DNA of 64,000 nt from Spirosoma terrae (GCF_010435915.1 NZ_JAAFZH010000007.1:62001-126000), one strand, 5' to 3'; positions 1 through 9,338 are shown, counted from the first letter of the stretch. Numbers and translations: made by a program. The notes: generated by a model from the letters alone, not told the origin.

Positions 1-1
1 T

Positions 2-808
2 AGCTCTGCTGATCCGGTTCGTGTATTCCAGAACTTTGCGTCGCTCGATCTGGTGTCGAACGGCAGGGCCGAAATCATGGCAGGTCGCGGTTCCTTTATT
101 GAATCCTTTCCGCTGTTTGGCTATGATCTAAACGACTATGATGAGTTATTCATCGAGAAGCTGGACTTACTGGTTGCCATCAATAAACGTGAAGTCGTCA
201 ACTGGCAGGGCAAACATCGAGCGGCCATTCACAACCTGGGCGTTTATCCCCGACCCTACCAGAAATCCATTCCTATCTGGCTGGCGGTGGGTGGCACCCC
301 GACCTCGGCTGTTCGGGCCGGTAGTATGAATTTACCGATGACACTCGCCATGTTAGGTGGCACACCCGATCGGTTTGTGCCCCTGGTGAATCTGTATCGG
401 CAGTCAGCTCAACAGGCTGGTCATGATGTCAGTCAGTTACCGCTGGCGGTTAACTCCCATTTTTACATTGCCGATACGTCGCAAAAGGCCGCTGATGAAT
501 TTTTCCCTTTCTACTCCGTTATGATGAATCGCATCGGCAGAGAGCGGGGCTGGTCGCCACTGGGCAGAGAGCAGTTTGAGTACATGCGTGAATATGGCCC
601 GCTGCTGGTGGGGAGCCCGCAACAGGTGGTCGATAAGATCCTGAGATTCCACGAGTTGTTTCAGAATACACGGTATCTGGCACAGCTCATTAGCGGTCCG
701 CCAGCCGATCATCCAAAAATACTACGTGCGATCGAGCTATTCGGAACGCAGGTTGCTCCGGCCGTTCGCAAAGCGCTGGCTCCTGCAAAAGATGCCGTTG
801 CTGGCTAA
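2..808 (+). CDS. LLM-class flavin-dependent oxidoreductase, 3' part
   Basis: The reading frame is open from the first bases of the window, so the true start lies upstream; the GTG at 53 is internal. The visible part (about 268 residues) begins with an SSADPVRVFQ-type stretch followed by LDLVSNGRAEIMAGRGSF, the characteristic core of luciferase-like monooxygenases that bind reduced FMN. The C-terminal part contains GSPQQVVDKI, the usual family segment just before the last barrel helices. It probably oxidises a small organic substrate, but the substrate cannot be told from this fragment. It is followed by a hairpin repeat and hslU on the same strand. Family assignment is firm; the specific function is unknown. 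Confidence 0.85.
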   Translation, partial: SSADPVRVFQNFASLDLVSNGRAEIMAGRGSFIESFPLFGYDLNDYDELFIEKLDLLVAINKREVVNWQGKHRAAIHNLGVYPRPYQKSIPIWLAVGGTPTSAVRAGSMNLPMTLAMLGGTPDRFVPLVNLYRQSAQQAGHDVSQLPLAVNSHFYIADTSQKAADEFFPFYSVMMNRIGRERGWSPLGREQFEYMREYGPLLVGSPQQVVDKILRFHELFQNTRYLAQLISGPPADHPKILRAIELFGTQVAPAVRKALAPAKDAVAG

Positions 809-819
809 ATATGTTTTTC

Positions 820-882
820 GATAGGATGAACAGGATGAGTATCTACACCTTAACCGATCCTGTTCATCCTGTCAATCCTGTC
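820..882. repeat. Hairpin repeat built from AATCCTGTC-like units, copy A
   Basis: Positions 820-836 and 857-873 are inverted copies of 17 bases with one mismatch that would be a G-U pair in RNA, separated by 20 bases. One more unit, AATCCTGTC, follows at 874-882. Two related copies lie at 18741-18812 and 35741-35866. It lies between the oxidoreductase stop and hslU. Confidence 0.75.
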
Positions 883-985
883 TAAAACCAGATGTACCAA
901 ATTGACTTTTTTGGTCCTATTGGCACATTTTTCAATTTCCTGCGTTTCTTTACCAGGGAGCGAATTATACGCTCCATTTTTTTCA

Positions 986-2368
986 ATGACCCAATCACTC
1001 AAAGACCTTACTCCCCGGCAGATCGTGACTGAGTTAGATCAGTACATTATCGGCCAGAACGATGCGAAACGTAACGTAGCCATTGCTTTACGTAATCGCT
1101 GGCGCCGAATGAACAGTGCTGCTGATATGCAGCGTGAAATAACGCCTAATAATATTCTAATGATTGGCGCAACGGGCGTTGGTAAAACCGAGATCGCTCG
1201 CCGGTTAGCCAAAATTGCAGATGCACCCTTCATTAAAGTAGAGGCTTCTAAATTTACGGAAGTTGGTTACGTTGGCCGCGACGTAGAGAGCATGGTACGT
1301 GATCTGGTCGAGCAGGCCGTCACGATGGTACGTACTGCCAAAAAAGAATCTGTGCAGGTTCAGGCGCAACAACTCGTTGAAGATGCGATTCTCGATATAT
1401 TGATTCCGCCCGTCAAACCCACCAATGGTCATGTAGGCTTCGAAAGTGGTAAAAATGATCCTGACGCTGAACTCAACGAACGTACCCGCGAACGATTCCG
1501 TGAAAAAATCCGCTCCGGCGAGATGGACGACCGGAAAATTGAAATCGACGTTCAGCAAAATTCAATGCCTAACATTGGCGTTATGGGCGGTGCTATCGAT
1601 GATCTTTCTATGATGAACCTGCAGGAAATGATCGGCGGGATGATGCCCAAGAAAGGCAAAAAGCGGAAAGTTACTATCGCCGAAGCGCGGAAGATCATGC
1701 TGGAAGATGAAGCAGCCAAGCTAATCGACATGGATGAGGTAAAAGAAGAAGCTATTCGCAAAGCCGAAGATGCCGGGATTATTTTCATCGATGAGATCGA
1801 TAAAGTAGCCTCTTCCCGATCGGGTAATGGCGGAGGACCTGACGTTAGCCGCGAAGGTGTTCAGCGGGATCTGCTGCCTATCGTTGAAGGAAGCGCCGTA
1901 ACGACCAAGCATGGCATTATTCATACCGACCATATTCTGTTCATTGCCGCCGGGGCTTTCCACGTAGCAAAACCCAGCGATCTAATTCCCGAATTACAGG
2001 GTCGTTTCCCGATCCGGGTGGAACTGCAGAGTCTGTCAGAAGACGACTTTTATCAGATTCTAAAAGAGCCGAAAAATGCGTTAACTAAACAGTATGTTGC
2101 TATGCTGGCCGCCGAGAACGTAGAACTGAGTTTCCAGGATGATGCGTTACGTGAATTAGCCCGGATTGCGTTTGAGGTGAACGAAGAGGTAGAAAATATC
2201 GGAGCACGTCGTTTGCAAACCGTTTTGAGCCATCTGATGAACGACTTTATGTTCGACATACCCGACGTCATTGGCGCCAATGCCCATGTTGTTGTAACGA
2301 AAGAACTGGTAGCCGAGAAACTAAATGGTCTGGTGAAGAACCGGGATTTCAGTCAGTATATCTTGTAA
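986..2368 (+). CDS. hslU: ATP-dependent protease ATPase subunit HslU (ClpY)
   Basis: This is the AAA+ unfoldase of the HslUV cytoplasmic protease, which unfolds substrates and feeds them to the HslV peptidase ring. With the start at 986 (MTQSLKDLTP) it is 460 residues, a normal length. The Walker A motif GATGVGKT is at residues 61-68, a long charged I-domain follows, and Walker B (IIFIDEID) is near residue 264-271. The C-terminus ends in YIL, consistent with the tail that inserts into HslV. An upstream in-frame TTG at 902 would add 28 residues with no family counterpart, so it was rejected. hslV is not in this window; the two genes are evidently not adjacent here. Confidence 0.95.
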   Translation: MTQSLKDLTPRQIVTELDQYIIGQNDAKRNVAIALRNRWRRMNSAADMQREITPNNILMIGATGVGKTEIARRLAKIADAPFIKVEASKFTEVGYVGRDVESMVRDLVEQAVTMVRTAKKESVQVQAQQLVEDAILDILIPPVKPTNGHVGFESGKNDPDAELNERTRERFREKIRSGEMDDRKIEIDVQQNSMPNIGVMGGAIDDLSMMNLQEMIGGMMPKKGKKRKVTIAEARKIMLEDEAAKLIDMDEVKEEAIRKAEDAGIIFIDEIDKVASSRSGNGGGPDVSREGVQRDLLPIVEGSAVTTKHGIIHTDHILFIAAGAFHVAKPSDLIPELQGRFPIRVELQSLSEDDFYQILKEPKNALTKQYVAMLAAENVELSFQDDALRELARIAFEVNEEVENIGARRLQTVLSHLMNDFMFDIPDVIGANAHVVVTKELVAEKLNGLVKNRDFSQYIL

Positions 2369-2618
2369 TGCCCAATGAATGGATGATGGCGATAGGCTGG
2401 TTGCGCTACCCCATCATCCATTTTTCCCTCCTCCCTTCCACCACCAGTCGATTACCGACCACTACCTGTCCGAAAGTGCAAAAAAACTGTCCGATTTTGT
2501 ACATCGGTAGCCCACTAACTATAGATAATAAACTACAAATCAGTCGATTATATTTCTGGCACAATAATAGCGGATGCAAATCTGTATGCAGACAGACTGC
2601 GCAAGATTGTTCCCTCTT

Positions 2619-3035
2619 ATGCTAGCCAGACCTTTAGTTATTACGTTCGGAAAAGCGCTCATTCTATTCCTCTTTATCGCTCCAACAACGAGTCTTTTCG
2701 CCCGAGTCCCGCCCCCTCAGTCAGGAAAACAAATTCCCGACATTATACAGATACAGACGAAGGAGATTACCGATAAAAAATCACTACTGGATTGGATTAT
2801 ACGAAGCAGCGTTCAGGAAAAAAGGGCGGAATCTAAAAAATACGTAACGAATGCTGAGTGTTGTAAAAAAAGGCCGCAATCGGTCACTACGGCAAAAAAT
2901 GCCCCCGAATTAGTCACTACGTCTTCCGGCACCGAGTCGACGGCAAATACCTCGAAATCAGAATTAATTTCGACCCCTAGTCTTTATATTCTGGAAATGG
3001 CTACCAAACGTTTTCAGGACGGAGATCCAGACTGA
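2619..3035 (+). CDS. Small hypothetical secreted protein
   Basis: This is a 138-residue open frame when started at the ATG at 2619. It begins with a short charged end and a hydrophobic stretch (LILFLFIAPTTSLFA), which looks like a signal peptide. The remainder is rich in Lys, Ser and Thr and has no motif I recognise. An earlier in-frame start at 2574 would put polar residues ahead of the signal segment. It lies alone between hslU and a convergent gene. It could be a genuine small exported protein or a chance frame; the signal-like N-terminus favours a real gene. Confidence 0.45.
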   Translation: MLARPLVITFGKALILFLFIAPTTSLFARVPPPQSGKQIPDIIQIQTKEITDKKSLLDWIIRSSVQEKRAESKKYVTNAECCKKRPQSVTTAKNAPELVTTSSGTESTANTSKSELISTPSLYILEMATKRFQDGDPD

Positions 3036-3061
3036 TTGCAGTTTCAGGTCTTGTACTACGC

Positions 3062-3478
3062 TTACCTGGCCTGTCTAAAATGGGCTACCAGACGGATAGT
3101 TTGTTGAATGGCTCGGTCAATATCGGCTCGTTTTTGACCAGGCTGATCGAACCGATTAAATGGCCGAAGTTCTACTACAAAGGTTTCTTCCACAGCGTCC
3201 TCATCGATGGGCGTATACAGTCTGAATCCCCGCAAATTGACGGGCACAATCCCGTGCTGGTTTTTGTAACGGGTCAGTATATAGGCCAGAAGTGTTTCTA
3301 CCTCAGCAATTGGAATCCCTGCTGCCGGAATAAAACGAACTTCGGCGTGGTTTCTATCGACAAGCGTTTGTTCGTCGGGCCCAAAATGACCTTCACAACT
3401 AGAGAACGTACGCACGACACCCGTTTCGTTTAGGGCATCGACGAGTGGCTTTATCTTTGGTTCAATGGCATCCATCAT
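3062..3478 (-). CDS. Hypothetical protein with a SSCEGH motif
   Basis: This is a 138-residue protein without signal peptide or membrane segment. Its most striking feature is TFSSCEGHFGP near residues 24-34, in which Cys, Glu and His could form an active or metal site. The N-terminal phrase (LVDALNETG) followed by SSCEGH recalls, only loosely, the SSCSG motif of TYW3-type tRNA-modifying proteins; that resemblance is weak. The start ATG overlaps the stop of the upstream MFS gene in an ATGA, so the two are translationally coupled. The coupling suggests a shared task with the exporter, but no function can be assigned. Confidence 0.7.
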   Translation of the reverse strand: MMDAIEPKIKPLVDALNETGVVRTFSSCEGHFGPDEQTLVDRNHAEVRFIPAAGIPIAEVETLLAYILTRYKNQHGIVPVNLRGFRLYTPIDEDAVEETFVVELRPFNRFDQPGQKRADIDRAIQQTIRLVAHFRQAR

Positions 3479-4731
3479 GGTTCTCCATCCAGTAAGGCCA
3501 TTTCGTCGGCGTCGTTCATCCGCTGACGTTTGGCTTTAATTCCCTGCTGCCAGTACCATGCCAGATAAAACACGGCCACAACAGCAAGCGCTCCCGACAC
3601 CGCAAACGACGCATCGACTCCGATTTCGCCAATCCAATGATTTAATAACCAGCCCGATGCGATAGCGCCCAGGCCAATTCCAGCTTCGAGCGCAATATAC
3701 ATGGTAGCCATGGCGCGCCCGCGTGTACGCTCATCACTTAAGTCGGCCGTCCAGGCCTGAACCGTTGGCGAGTTCATTCCCCACGACATCCCGTACAGAA
3801 TGGCCGACGACCAGAACCAGATCAACGCATGCTTATCTAAGGGGTCCGTCAGCACCAGAAAAACCATCGATAACGCCAGCACACTGGTTGAGATAAACAG
3901 AACCGGCACTCGCCCATACCGATCCGATGATTTACTGAATAATAGCCGCACCGCCAGCGACGCGATGGTATAAACCGTAAAGAATAATCCTTTGTTGGCA
4001 ATGCCCAGCGACGAACTAACCGACGATATGACGGTTAAAATAGTACCCGACGAAAACGACTGTAACAACAATACGATAAACGGAGGAATAGCCTGTTTGT
4101 CAAAAATCTCTTCCTTCTTCAGGCGTAGTAAACCGAACCGAAACGGTTGCCGATTCATCAGCGTTTCTGGCATACGTAACAGAATGGCAATCGATAACAG
4201 AGCGAACGCCGATGATGTCCAGAACATAACATTCATCGAATAATCGTCAGCCAGCCAGCTTCCTATGGCTGGGCCCAACGACATGCCCATGGCCGTAAAC
4301 AGGCCCAACATGCCCATGGCTTCCCCCCTACGTGTGGCAGGCACTACGTCGGCCACGTAGGCAGAGGTAGCGGTCGGTTTGGTTCCGGTCGAAAAACCAT
4401 GAATGAGACGTAACGTCAGGAAGCCCCAGACGGTGATCAGGTAGGGATACAGAAAACCGCAGAAGAAGCAAATGATAGAGCCGAAAGCCATGACCGGTAC
4501 GCGCCCGACGGTATCCGTAATTTTGCCGCTGAACGGCCTCGATACACCCGCCGTGAGCGTGAACAGGGCAATTATTAAGCCTACATATTCCCTGCCGCCC
4601 AACCTGGCCAGATAGTCGGGCAACTCAGGAATCATCATGGAAAAACTAGCCGAAAACAGGAAGTTACTGACACACAGCAACCAGAACGAGAGGGTGTACA
4701 GCGACGTAGTAGATGGACGGGTAAGAGACAA
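3475..4731 (-). CDS. MFS transporter, multidrug-exporter type
   Basis: This is a 418-residue polytopic inner-membrane protein with about twelve hydrophobic segments. The GKITDTVGRVPVM stretch near residue 67 is the loop 2-3 signature of the major facilitator superfamily, and SDRYGRVPVLF in the second half is its repeat. The overall look (LRLIHGFSTGTKPTATSAYVAD) fits drug or sugar-efflux type MFS proteins driven by proton exchange. Substrate unknown. It lies 59 bases after an NTF2-like lipoprotein gene and overlaps the downstream CEGH-motif gene by four bases, so the three may be one transcript. Confidence 0.88.
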   Translation of the reverse strand: MSLTRPSTTSLYTLSFWLLCVSNFLFSASFSMMIPELPDYLARLGGREYVGLIIALFTLTAGVSRPFSGKITDTVGRVPVMAFGSIICFFCGFLYPYLITVWGFLTLRLIHGFSTGTKPTATSAYVADVVPATRRGEAMGMLGLFTAMGMSLGPAIGSWLADDYSMNVMFWTSSAFALLSIAILLRMPETLMNRQPFRFGLLRLKKEEIFDKQAIPPFIVLLLQSFSSGTILTVISSVSSSLGIANKGLFFTVYTIASLAVRLLFSKSSDRYGRVPVLFISTSVLALSMVFLVLTDPLDKHALIWFWSSAILYGMSWGMNSPTVQAWTADLSDERTRGRAMATMYIALEAGIGLGAIASGWLLNHWIGEIGVDASFAVSGALAVVAVFYLAWYWQQGIKAKRQRMNDADEMALLDGEP

Positions 4732-4790
4732 ACTGATAAAGCGACGATTGATCCGGCAAAGGTAGTCTCTCTACTCAGAATCCGGGGATT

Positions 4791-5285
4791 TTATTTAGGC
4801 TCCGGTGTTGTATTTCCACCGTCGATGACAAAACGCCACTGCCCGTTACGTTGCCGCTTCCAAACCGTTACGTAAACCCCATAGATCGGTTTCCGTTTAT
4901 CGTTTTTATTCGTCAGCATCCACTGTCCAAACGTGTAGCCCAGGTCGCCCGATTGAGCGGCATCGGCTTTCAGAATCTGCCAGGTCAGCACCGACCCGTC
5001 GTTTGGTAGACGGCTCATTTGCGCCCGCAACGAGTCAAATCCTACGGTTGGCGCAGCGCCATCGTTCATTCGAATGACCTCATCGGCTGCGAAGGTTGTA
5101 AAGGCTTTGGCCATCCCCTGTTTTTCAGACATAATACTGAAATTCTGGTCAGCCTCCCGTATTTCATCGATTGATTTTTGACGTAGCGCCGAAGCGCCAT
5201 TCATAGCCCGAGGATTATCGACAAGGGTACGACAGGATGCGGCCAGACCCAGGAGTAATAAAAGAGATAACGAGTACTTCATCAT
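4791..5285 (-). CDS. NTF2-like (DUF4440/SnoaL-type) lipoprotein
   Basis: This 164-residue protein has a lipoprotein signal (LLLLLGLAASC, lipid Cys near residue 18). The mature part (IREADQNFSIMSEKQGMAKAFTTFAADEVIRM) and the ending GQWRFVIDGGN are typical of DUF4440/NTF2-like cone-shaped domains, often found in secreted or periplasmic proteins that bind small molecules. No catalytic residues can be pinned. It is the first gene of a probable transcript with the MFS transporter and the CEGH-motif gene, and is divergent from mltG. Family call is good, role unknown. Confidence 0.75.
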   Translation of the reverse strand: MMKYSLSLLLLLGLAASCRTLVDNPRAMNGASALRQKSIDEIREADQNFSIMSEKQGMAKAFTTFAADEVIRMNDGAAPTVGFDSLRAQMSRLPNDGSVLTWQILKADAAQSGDLGYTFGQWMLTNKNDKRKPIYGVYVTVWKRQRNGQWRFVIDGGNTTPEPK

Positions 5286-5296
5286 GGGTAGGTTAA

Positions 5297-5321
5297 TTGG
5301 TAATGATTTGGCGTAACTTTG
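5297..5321 (+). promoter_or_regulatory. Candidate Bacteroidota promoter for mltG
   Basis: TTG at 5297-5299 and TAACTTTG at 5314-5321 match the -33 (TTG) and -7 (TAnnTTTG) elements known for the Bacteroidota housekeeping sigma factor. The leader to the mltG start would be about 115 bases. Confidence 0.45.
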
Positions 5322-5443
5322 CAGGGATTTACGGCAGTCCGCTATGGTAAAAAGTCAGCGTGGAACCGCCCAAAATGGCGTCTATCCAAAATCGTACCGA
5401 AATCCGGAGCCGGCTTCGTAAATCGTAACTAGTCGATCTAATT

Positions 5444-6481
5444 ATGTCTCGTAACGTCCAAATTGGCCTTTTTCTAACTGTTTCTATCCTGCTCACTACG
5501 TTCTCATTCTATTTCTGGCAGGTTTTTAAGAGCCCGAATCTTCAAGTTAAAGACAACGATAAAACTTTTGCGCTGCTTATTCCCAAAGGCGCTACGTTTG
5601 ATTCGGTCATGGATACGCTAAAAACCCATAAAGTGATCAATGACGAAACATCGTTCCGGTTTCTGGCGAAATTAATGAAGTACCCGGAGCACGTAAAAGA
5701 AGGGCGTTATGAGATTGAACCGCGTATGGGCAACCGCGAAGCACTGGTCAAACTCCGAAATGGCAGCCAGGACCCAATGCAGGTTACGTTCAACAACATT
5801 CGGATGAAAAGCGATCTCATTCAGCGGCTTGGCAGCAAATTCGAATTTGGCCCTGATGCATTCGGCAAACTTCTGAACGATCCGGCAACCTGCGAAAAGT
5901 TTGGCTTTGATACGACCACCATCGTTTGCCTTTTTCTGCCGAATACGTACGAATTTTTCTGGACCGTAAAACCCGAAGCTTTTATGGAACGGATGGCAAA
6001 AGAATACAAGGCGTTCTGGACACCAGAACGGCAGGCGAAAGCCAAGGCCCTGGGGCTCACGCAGACACAAGCGCAGGTACTGGCCTCCATCGTAGCGTCC
6101 GAAACCAACAAACGCGACGAGCAACCTCGCGTAGCTGGTGTTTACCTGAATCGTCTGAAAAAAGGTATCAAACTGGAAGCCGACCCAACGGTGATTTTTG
6201 CCCTGCGCGATTTCAGCATCCGTCGACTGCTGAACAAACAACTGACTGTCGATTCGCCCTACAATACGTATCGGTACGCTGGCTTACCCCCCGGCCCTAT
6301 CAACCTTCCTGCTCCGGCCACGATCGACAACGTATTGAATGCCGAGCAACATGATTACCTCTATTTTGTGGTCAACGCCAACTTCAACGGCTATCATACG
6401 TTCTCGAAAACGCTGGCCGAGCATCTGGCCAACGCTCGTCTGTATCAGCAGGCATTAACCCGCATGAAGATCATGAAATAA
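5444..6481 (+). CDS. mltG: Endolytic murein transglycosylase MltG (YceG-like)
   Basis: This membrane-anchored lytic transglycosylase cleaves nascent peptidoglycan glycan strands and is thought to set their length. It is 345 residues with one N-terminal transmembrane segment (IGLFLTVSILLTTFSFYFW), a LysM-like lead-in, and the YceG domain. The catalytic Glu is E220 in the ASIVASE motif, and the substrate-binding LEADPTV and YAGLPPGPI segments follow at about 243 and 284. It is upstream of a thioesterase gene by 22 bases and probably co-transcribed with it. Confidence 0.93.
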   Translation: MSRNVQIGLFLTVSILLTTFSFYFWQVFKSPNLQVKDNDKTFALLIPKGATFDSVMDTLKTHKVINDETSFRFLAKLMKYPEHVKEGRYEIEPRMGNREALVKLRNGSQDPMQVTFNNIRMKSDLIQRLGSKFEFGPDAFGKLLNDPATCEKFGFDTTTIVCLFLPNTYEFFWTVKPEAFMERMAKEYKAFWTPERQAKAKALGLTQTQAQVLASIVASETNKRDEQPRVAGVYLNRLKKGIKLEADPTVIFALRDFSIRRLLNKQLTVDSPYNTYRYAGLPPGPINLPAPATIDNVLNAEQHDYLYFVVNANFNGYHTFSKTLAEHLANARLYQQALTRMKIMK

Positions 6482-6503
6482 CGGATGCGTCCGTTTCTTC
6501 CCT

Positions 6504-6923
6504 ATGTTTGTTTACGACGTAACAGGAGTTCGGGTTCGGTATTATGATACCGACCAGATGGGTATTGTTTATTACGGCAACTATGCCCGTTTTTATGAAA
6601 TTGGCCGGGTGGAAGCCCTTCGGTATTTGGGCATGGCCTATAAAGACCTCGAAGAGCGAGGTATTGGCATGCCCGTTTATGACATGAGTTCCCGCTTTAT
6701 TCGCCCCGCCCGCTACGACGATCAGCTAACGATTCGCGTTACTATTCCGCAGCTCCCCACTACGAGAATCTTCTTTCAATACGAGATTTTCAATCAGGAT
6801 GGGTTACTCCTGAATACGGGCGAAACCACGCTCATTTTCCTGAAATCGGCTACGGGGCGGCCGGGACCCGCTCCTTCTGACCTCGTCGAATCGATCAAAC
6901 CTTTTTTTGAGCAGTCGGTTTAA
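6504..6923 (+). CDS. Acyl-CoA thioesterase, YbgC/4HBT hotdog family
   Basis: A 139-residue single-domain hotdog protein. The motif YYDTDQMGIVYYGNYARFYEIGR near residues 13-35 contains the catalytic Asp and the Gly-Ile-Val-Tyr-Tyr turn that define the YbgC / 4-hydroxybenzoyl-CoA thioesterase group, which hydrolyse acyl-CoA thioesters in the cytoplasm. In many bacteria YbgC sits with tol-pal; here it follows mltG instead. The actual acyl substrate is not evident. Confidence 0.9.
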   Translation: MFVYDVTGVRVRYYDTDQMGIVYYGNYARFYEIGRVEALRYLGMAYKDLEERGIGMPVYDMSSRFIRPARYDDQLTIRVTIPQLPTTRIFFQYEIFNQDGLLLNTGETTLIFLKSATGRPGPAPSDLVESIKPFFEQSV

Positions 6924-6998
6924 AAAGTAGTCAATCCATCGTTGATACGTGATTTAGCGTAACTATTGACATGACGACTTACTGCTACTGACTTACCT

Positions 6999-7952
6999 AT
7001 GTTTGAAAAACTGATGAGCTTTAAGGCCATACGAAAAACCCGCGTATGGCTTCGCGAGCATAAGGCCCTCAACGCAAAAATCAGCTGGTATGATTTTCTG
7101 AGGAGAATGTTTCAGAAGATCACCGAAAACGATACCAGCGAACGAGCTGCCTCTGTATCGTACAGCCTGATTCTGGCCGTTTTCCCGACCATTATTTTTC
7201 TCTTTACGCTTATACCCTATATCCCGGTTCCGAATCTGGAGGAGCAGATTATGGGGATTTTAAAAGAGGTGCTTCCGGGCGATACGTTCAGCACGGTCGA
7301 AATAACGATCCGCGACATTATCAGCCGCCCGCGTGGTGGCGTATTATCGTTTGGTTTTCTACTGGCACTATATTCTGCGACTAGTGGCGTCGTTGCCCTG
7401 ATGAATGCCTTCAACTCGTCCAACGAAACCCAGGACCGACGTGGTTTTTTCGAAATCCGGGGTATTGCCGTTGGGCTAACGTTTATTCTGGCCATTGCGC
7501 TGGTTCTGGCCATTATTGTGCTGATCGTTGGCGGTGTAGTCAGTGATTATCTGCTACGTTTCGGCATCCTGAACAACGTAGTATTCGTCAATCTGTTAGC
7601 GATTGGTCGGTATTTAATCGTGTTTGCGGTGTTTGTAGCCGCCCTTTCGGTGATTTACCATTTCGGCCCCGATGTAAAAATGAAGTGGGCCTTTGTTGCG
7701 CCCGGCTCCATTACGGCCTCGACGCTTATTGTGTTAACGACGCTGGGCTTTTCATACTACGTATCAAATTTTGGGTCATACAACAAAGTCTACGGTTCTA
7801 TCGGTACGCTGATCGCTCTGATGATCTGGATAAACCTGGTTTCGCTCCTGCTCATCATTGGCTTTGAAATAAACGTAGCACTCTACAGATTGGAAGGAGA
7901 CCGAAATCCTAGTGTTGAAGCGAAAACAACAAACGCCATCCCGAATACCTAA
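6999..7952 (+). CDS. YihY/BrkB-family inner-membrane protein
   Basis: This 317-residue protein has six or so hydrophobic segments after a cytoplasmic N-terminus. The phrase ERAASVSYSLILAVFPTIIFLF near residues 48-69, together with SATSGVVALMNAFN and the NFGSYNKVYGSIGTLIALMIWI segment, is the signature of the YihY (formerly annotated RNase BN or BrkB) family. The original RNase BN label is known to be wrong for this family; a transport or envelope role is suspected but not settled. The gene ends in a hairpin. Confidence 0.9.
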   Translation: MFEKLMSFKAIRKTRVWLREHKALNAKISWYDFLRRMFQKITENDTSERAASVSYSLILAVFPTIIFLFTLIPYIPVPNLEEQIMGILKEVLPGDTFSTVEITIRDIISRPRGGVLSFGFLLALYSATSGVVALMNAFNSSNETQDRRGFFEIRGIAVGLTFILAIALVLAIIVLIVGGVVSDYLLRFGILNNVVFVNLLAIGRYLIVFAVFVAALSVIYHFGPDVKMKWAFVAPGSITASTLIVLTTLGFSYYVSNFGSYNKVYGSIGTLIALMIWINLVSLLLIIGFEINVALYRLEGDRNPSVEAKTTNAIPNT

Positions 7953-7962
7953 GATGGCGTTT
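7931..7962 (+). terminator. Hairpin overlapping the stop of the YihY-family gene
   Basis: AAACGCCATC (7931-7940) and GATGGCGTTT (7953-7962) form a perfect 10-base stem with a 12-base loop that contains the stop codon. No T-run follows, so termination is likely but not certain. Confidence 0.55.
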
Positions 7963-7988
7963 GCAAACCCTAACCCATAAATGTAAGT

Positions 7989-8004
7989 ACGGCTTAAAAG
8001 CCGT
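7989..8004. repeat. Short palindromic hairpin after the YihY-family gene
   Basis: ACGGCTT and AAGCCGT are inverted around a two-base centre (7996-7997). With the hairpin at 7931 this gives two adjacent dyads; it may be a second terminator element or a protein-binding palindrome. The rest of 8005-8183 shows only AT-rich sequence likely to hold the promoter of the next gene. Confidence 0.4.
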
Positions 8005-8183
8005 TTACACGTATTCGTCTAAAAACCGTGCCAACTATGACGGTATGTAAATAATAGTCTATACTTTTTTCCGTTTGCTCAAAAAAATGATTTTCGGTAA
8101 CAACAGGTTTGTAATATTGCCATAAGATTTATTGTGTAATTGCTTTTTTACTGTTTTGCGTATTATTGAACTGATCAGCCTGT

Positions 8184-9227
8184 ATGATTTCTGTTACTGG
8201 CCAATCTAATCCACTACCGATGAGTCCTTATCTCAACCGGATCAAGCCCTGGGTTAGTGTCATATGCACCAGTTATAATCACGAGGCTTATGTTGAGGAG
8301 GCACTTCAATCGGTAGTTGATCAGGATTACCCGAATGTAGAATTGATTGTTGTCGACAATAGTAGTAGCGACCGTTCGGCCGAACGTATCGAAACGTTTG
8401 CGAAAAAACATCCGGGACTTCGCTTTATCAAAAACCTTACCAATCTCGGCCTTAACCGAGCCTTTAATCAGGGATTGGCCTTGGCGGAAGGGCGCTACGT
8501 TATTGATCTGGCGGCCGATGATGTGCTGCTGCCCAATCGTATTTCCCACCAGGTTTCTTTATTCGAAGAGCTGTCGGGGCCCTATGCCGTCGTGTTTTCC
8601 AATGCCGCTTACATTGACGGACAGGGTCGGGAAACGGCCATTCACTACGCTGTTGATGGCAACGGACGCAGCCGCACGAAAGTGCCTTCGGGCAATGTCT
8701 TTCAAAACGTCCTGGAATCCTATTTTATCTGTACGCCCACCATGATGATGCGCCGGGATGTGCTGAATGAACTGGGGGGCTATGATGAATCGCTCTCGTA
8801 CGAAGATTTCGATTTCTGGGTACGCTCTTCACGACTGTATCATTACGCCTATCTCGATGAAGTTCTGACGCTGAAACGACGACTGCCCGATTCGCTGGCC
8901 ACGCAGATTACACTTCGGAGTAATCAACTATTAAGCTCATCGTTGGCGGTGTGTTATAAAGCGTTTGACCGATGCTCGACCAAAGCAGAATATCAGGCGT
9001 TGGCTGGGCGCGTTCGAACCTTTATACGGAAAGCTTTTTATACGGAACAGTTTGAACTGGTCACTCAGTTTGGCCAGCTTCTTCAACATATCGAACGACC
9101 CGATATGTTAACCTGCCTGATTCTTCGCTTAAGCCGTTTCCAACTACCCGTTAACAGTCTGTACCGACACTACCTCAAATGGAACCGAGGTCGTCAATCC
9201 GCTTATCCCCAAACGAAACTGGTTTAG
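8184..9227 (+). CDS. Glycosyltransferase family 2
   Basis: This is a 347-residue GT-A fold glycosyltransferase with no membrane segment. The N-terminal nucleotide-sugar half has PWVSVICTSYNHEAYVEEAL, then VVDNSSSDRS and DLAADDVLLPNRI; the Asp pair in the latter corresponds to the metal-binding DXD region. The family adds sugars to lipid carriers, polysaccharides or proteins; acceptor and donor cannot be told. No other polysaccharide gene is adjacent. A second in-frame ATG at 8220 is possible. Confidence 0.88.
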   Translation: MISVTGQSNPLPMSPYLNRIKPWVSVICTSYNHEAYVEEALQSVVDQDYPNVELIVVDNSSSDRSAERIETFAKKHPGLRFIKNLTNLGLNRAFNQGLALAEGRYVIDLAADDVLLPNRISHQVSLFEELSGPYAVVFSNAAYIDGQGRETAIHYAVDGNGRSRTKVPSGNVFQNVLESYFICTPTMMMRRDVLNELGGYDESLSYEDFDFWVRSSRLYHYAYLDEVLTLKRRLPDSLATQITLRSNQLLSSSLAVCYKAFDRCSTKAEYQALAGRVRTFIRKAFYTEQFELVTQFGQLLQHIERPDMLTCLILRLSRFQLPVNSLYRHYLKWNRGRQSAYPQTKLV

Positions 9228-9338
9228 CAGGTTTATAGTTATAGTGTATGGATATTGGGCGCTTTCACTACGTTCGCGTTTGATGACACGGCGTACCGAA
9301 AACCCCAAATCCATGCCTATAAACTGAGTCTATTACGT

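Noticed and set aside
902..985. An N-terminal extension of HslU from a TTG
   Set aside because: The 28 extra residues have no match in the family; the ATG at 986 gives the normal start.
2368..2618. An 85-residue frame directly after hslU
   Set aside because: It overlaps the hslU stop, has no recognisable motif, and its sequence looks like untranslated spacer.
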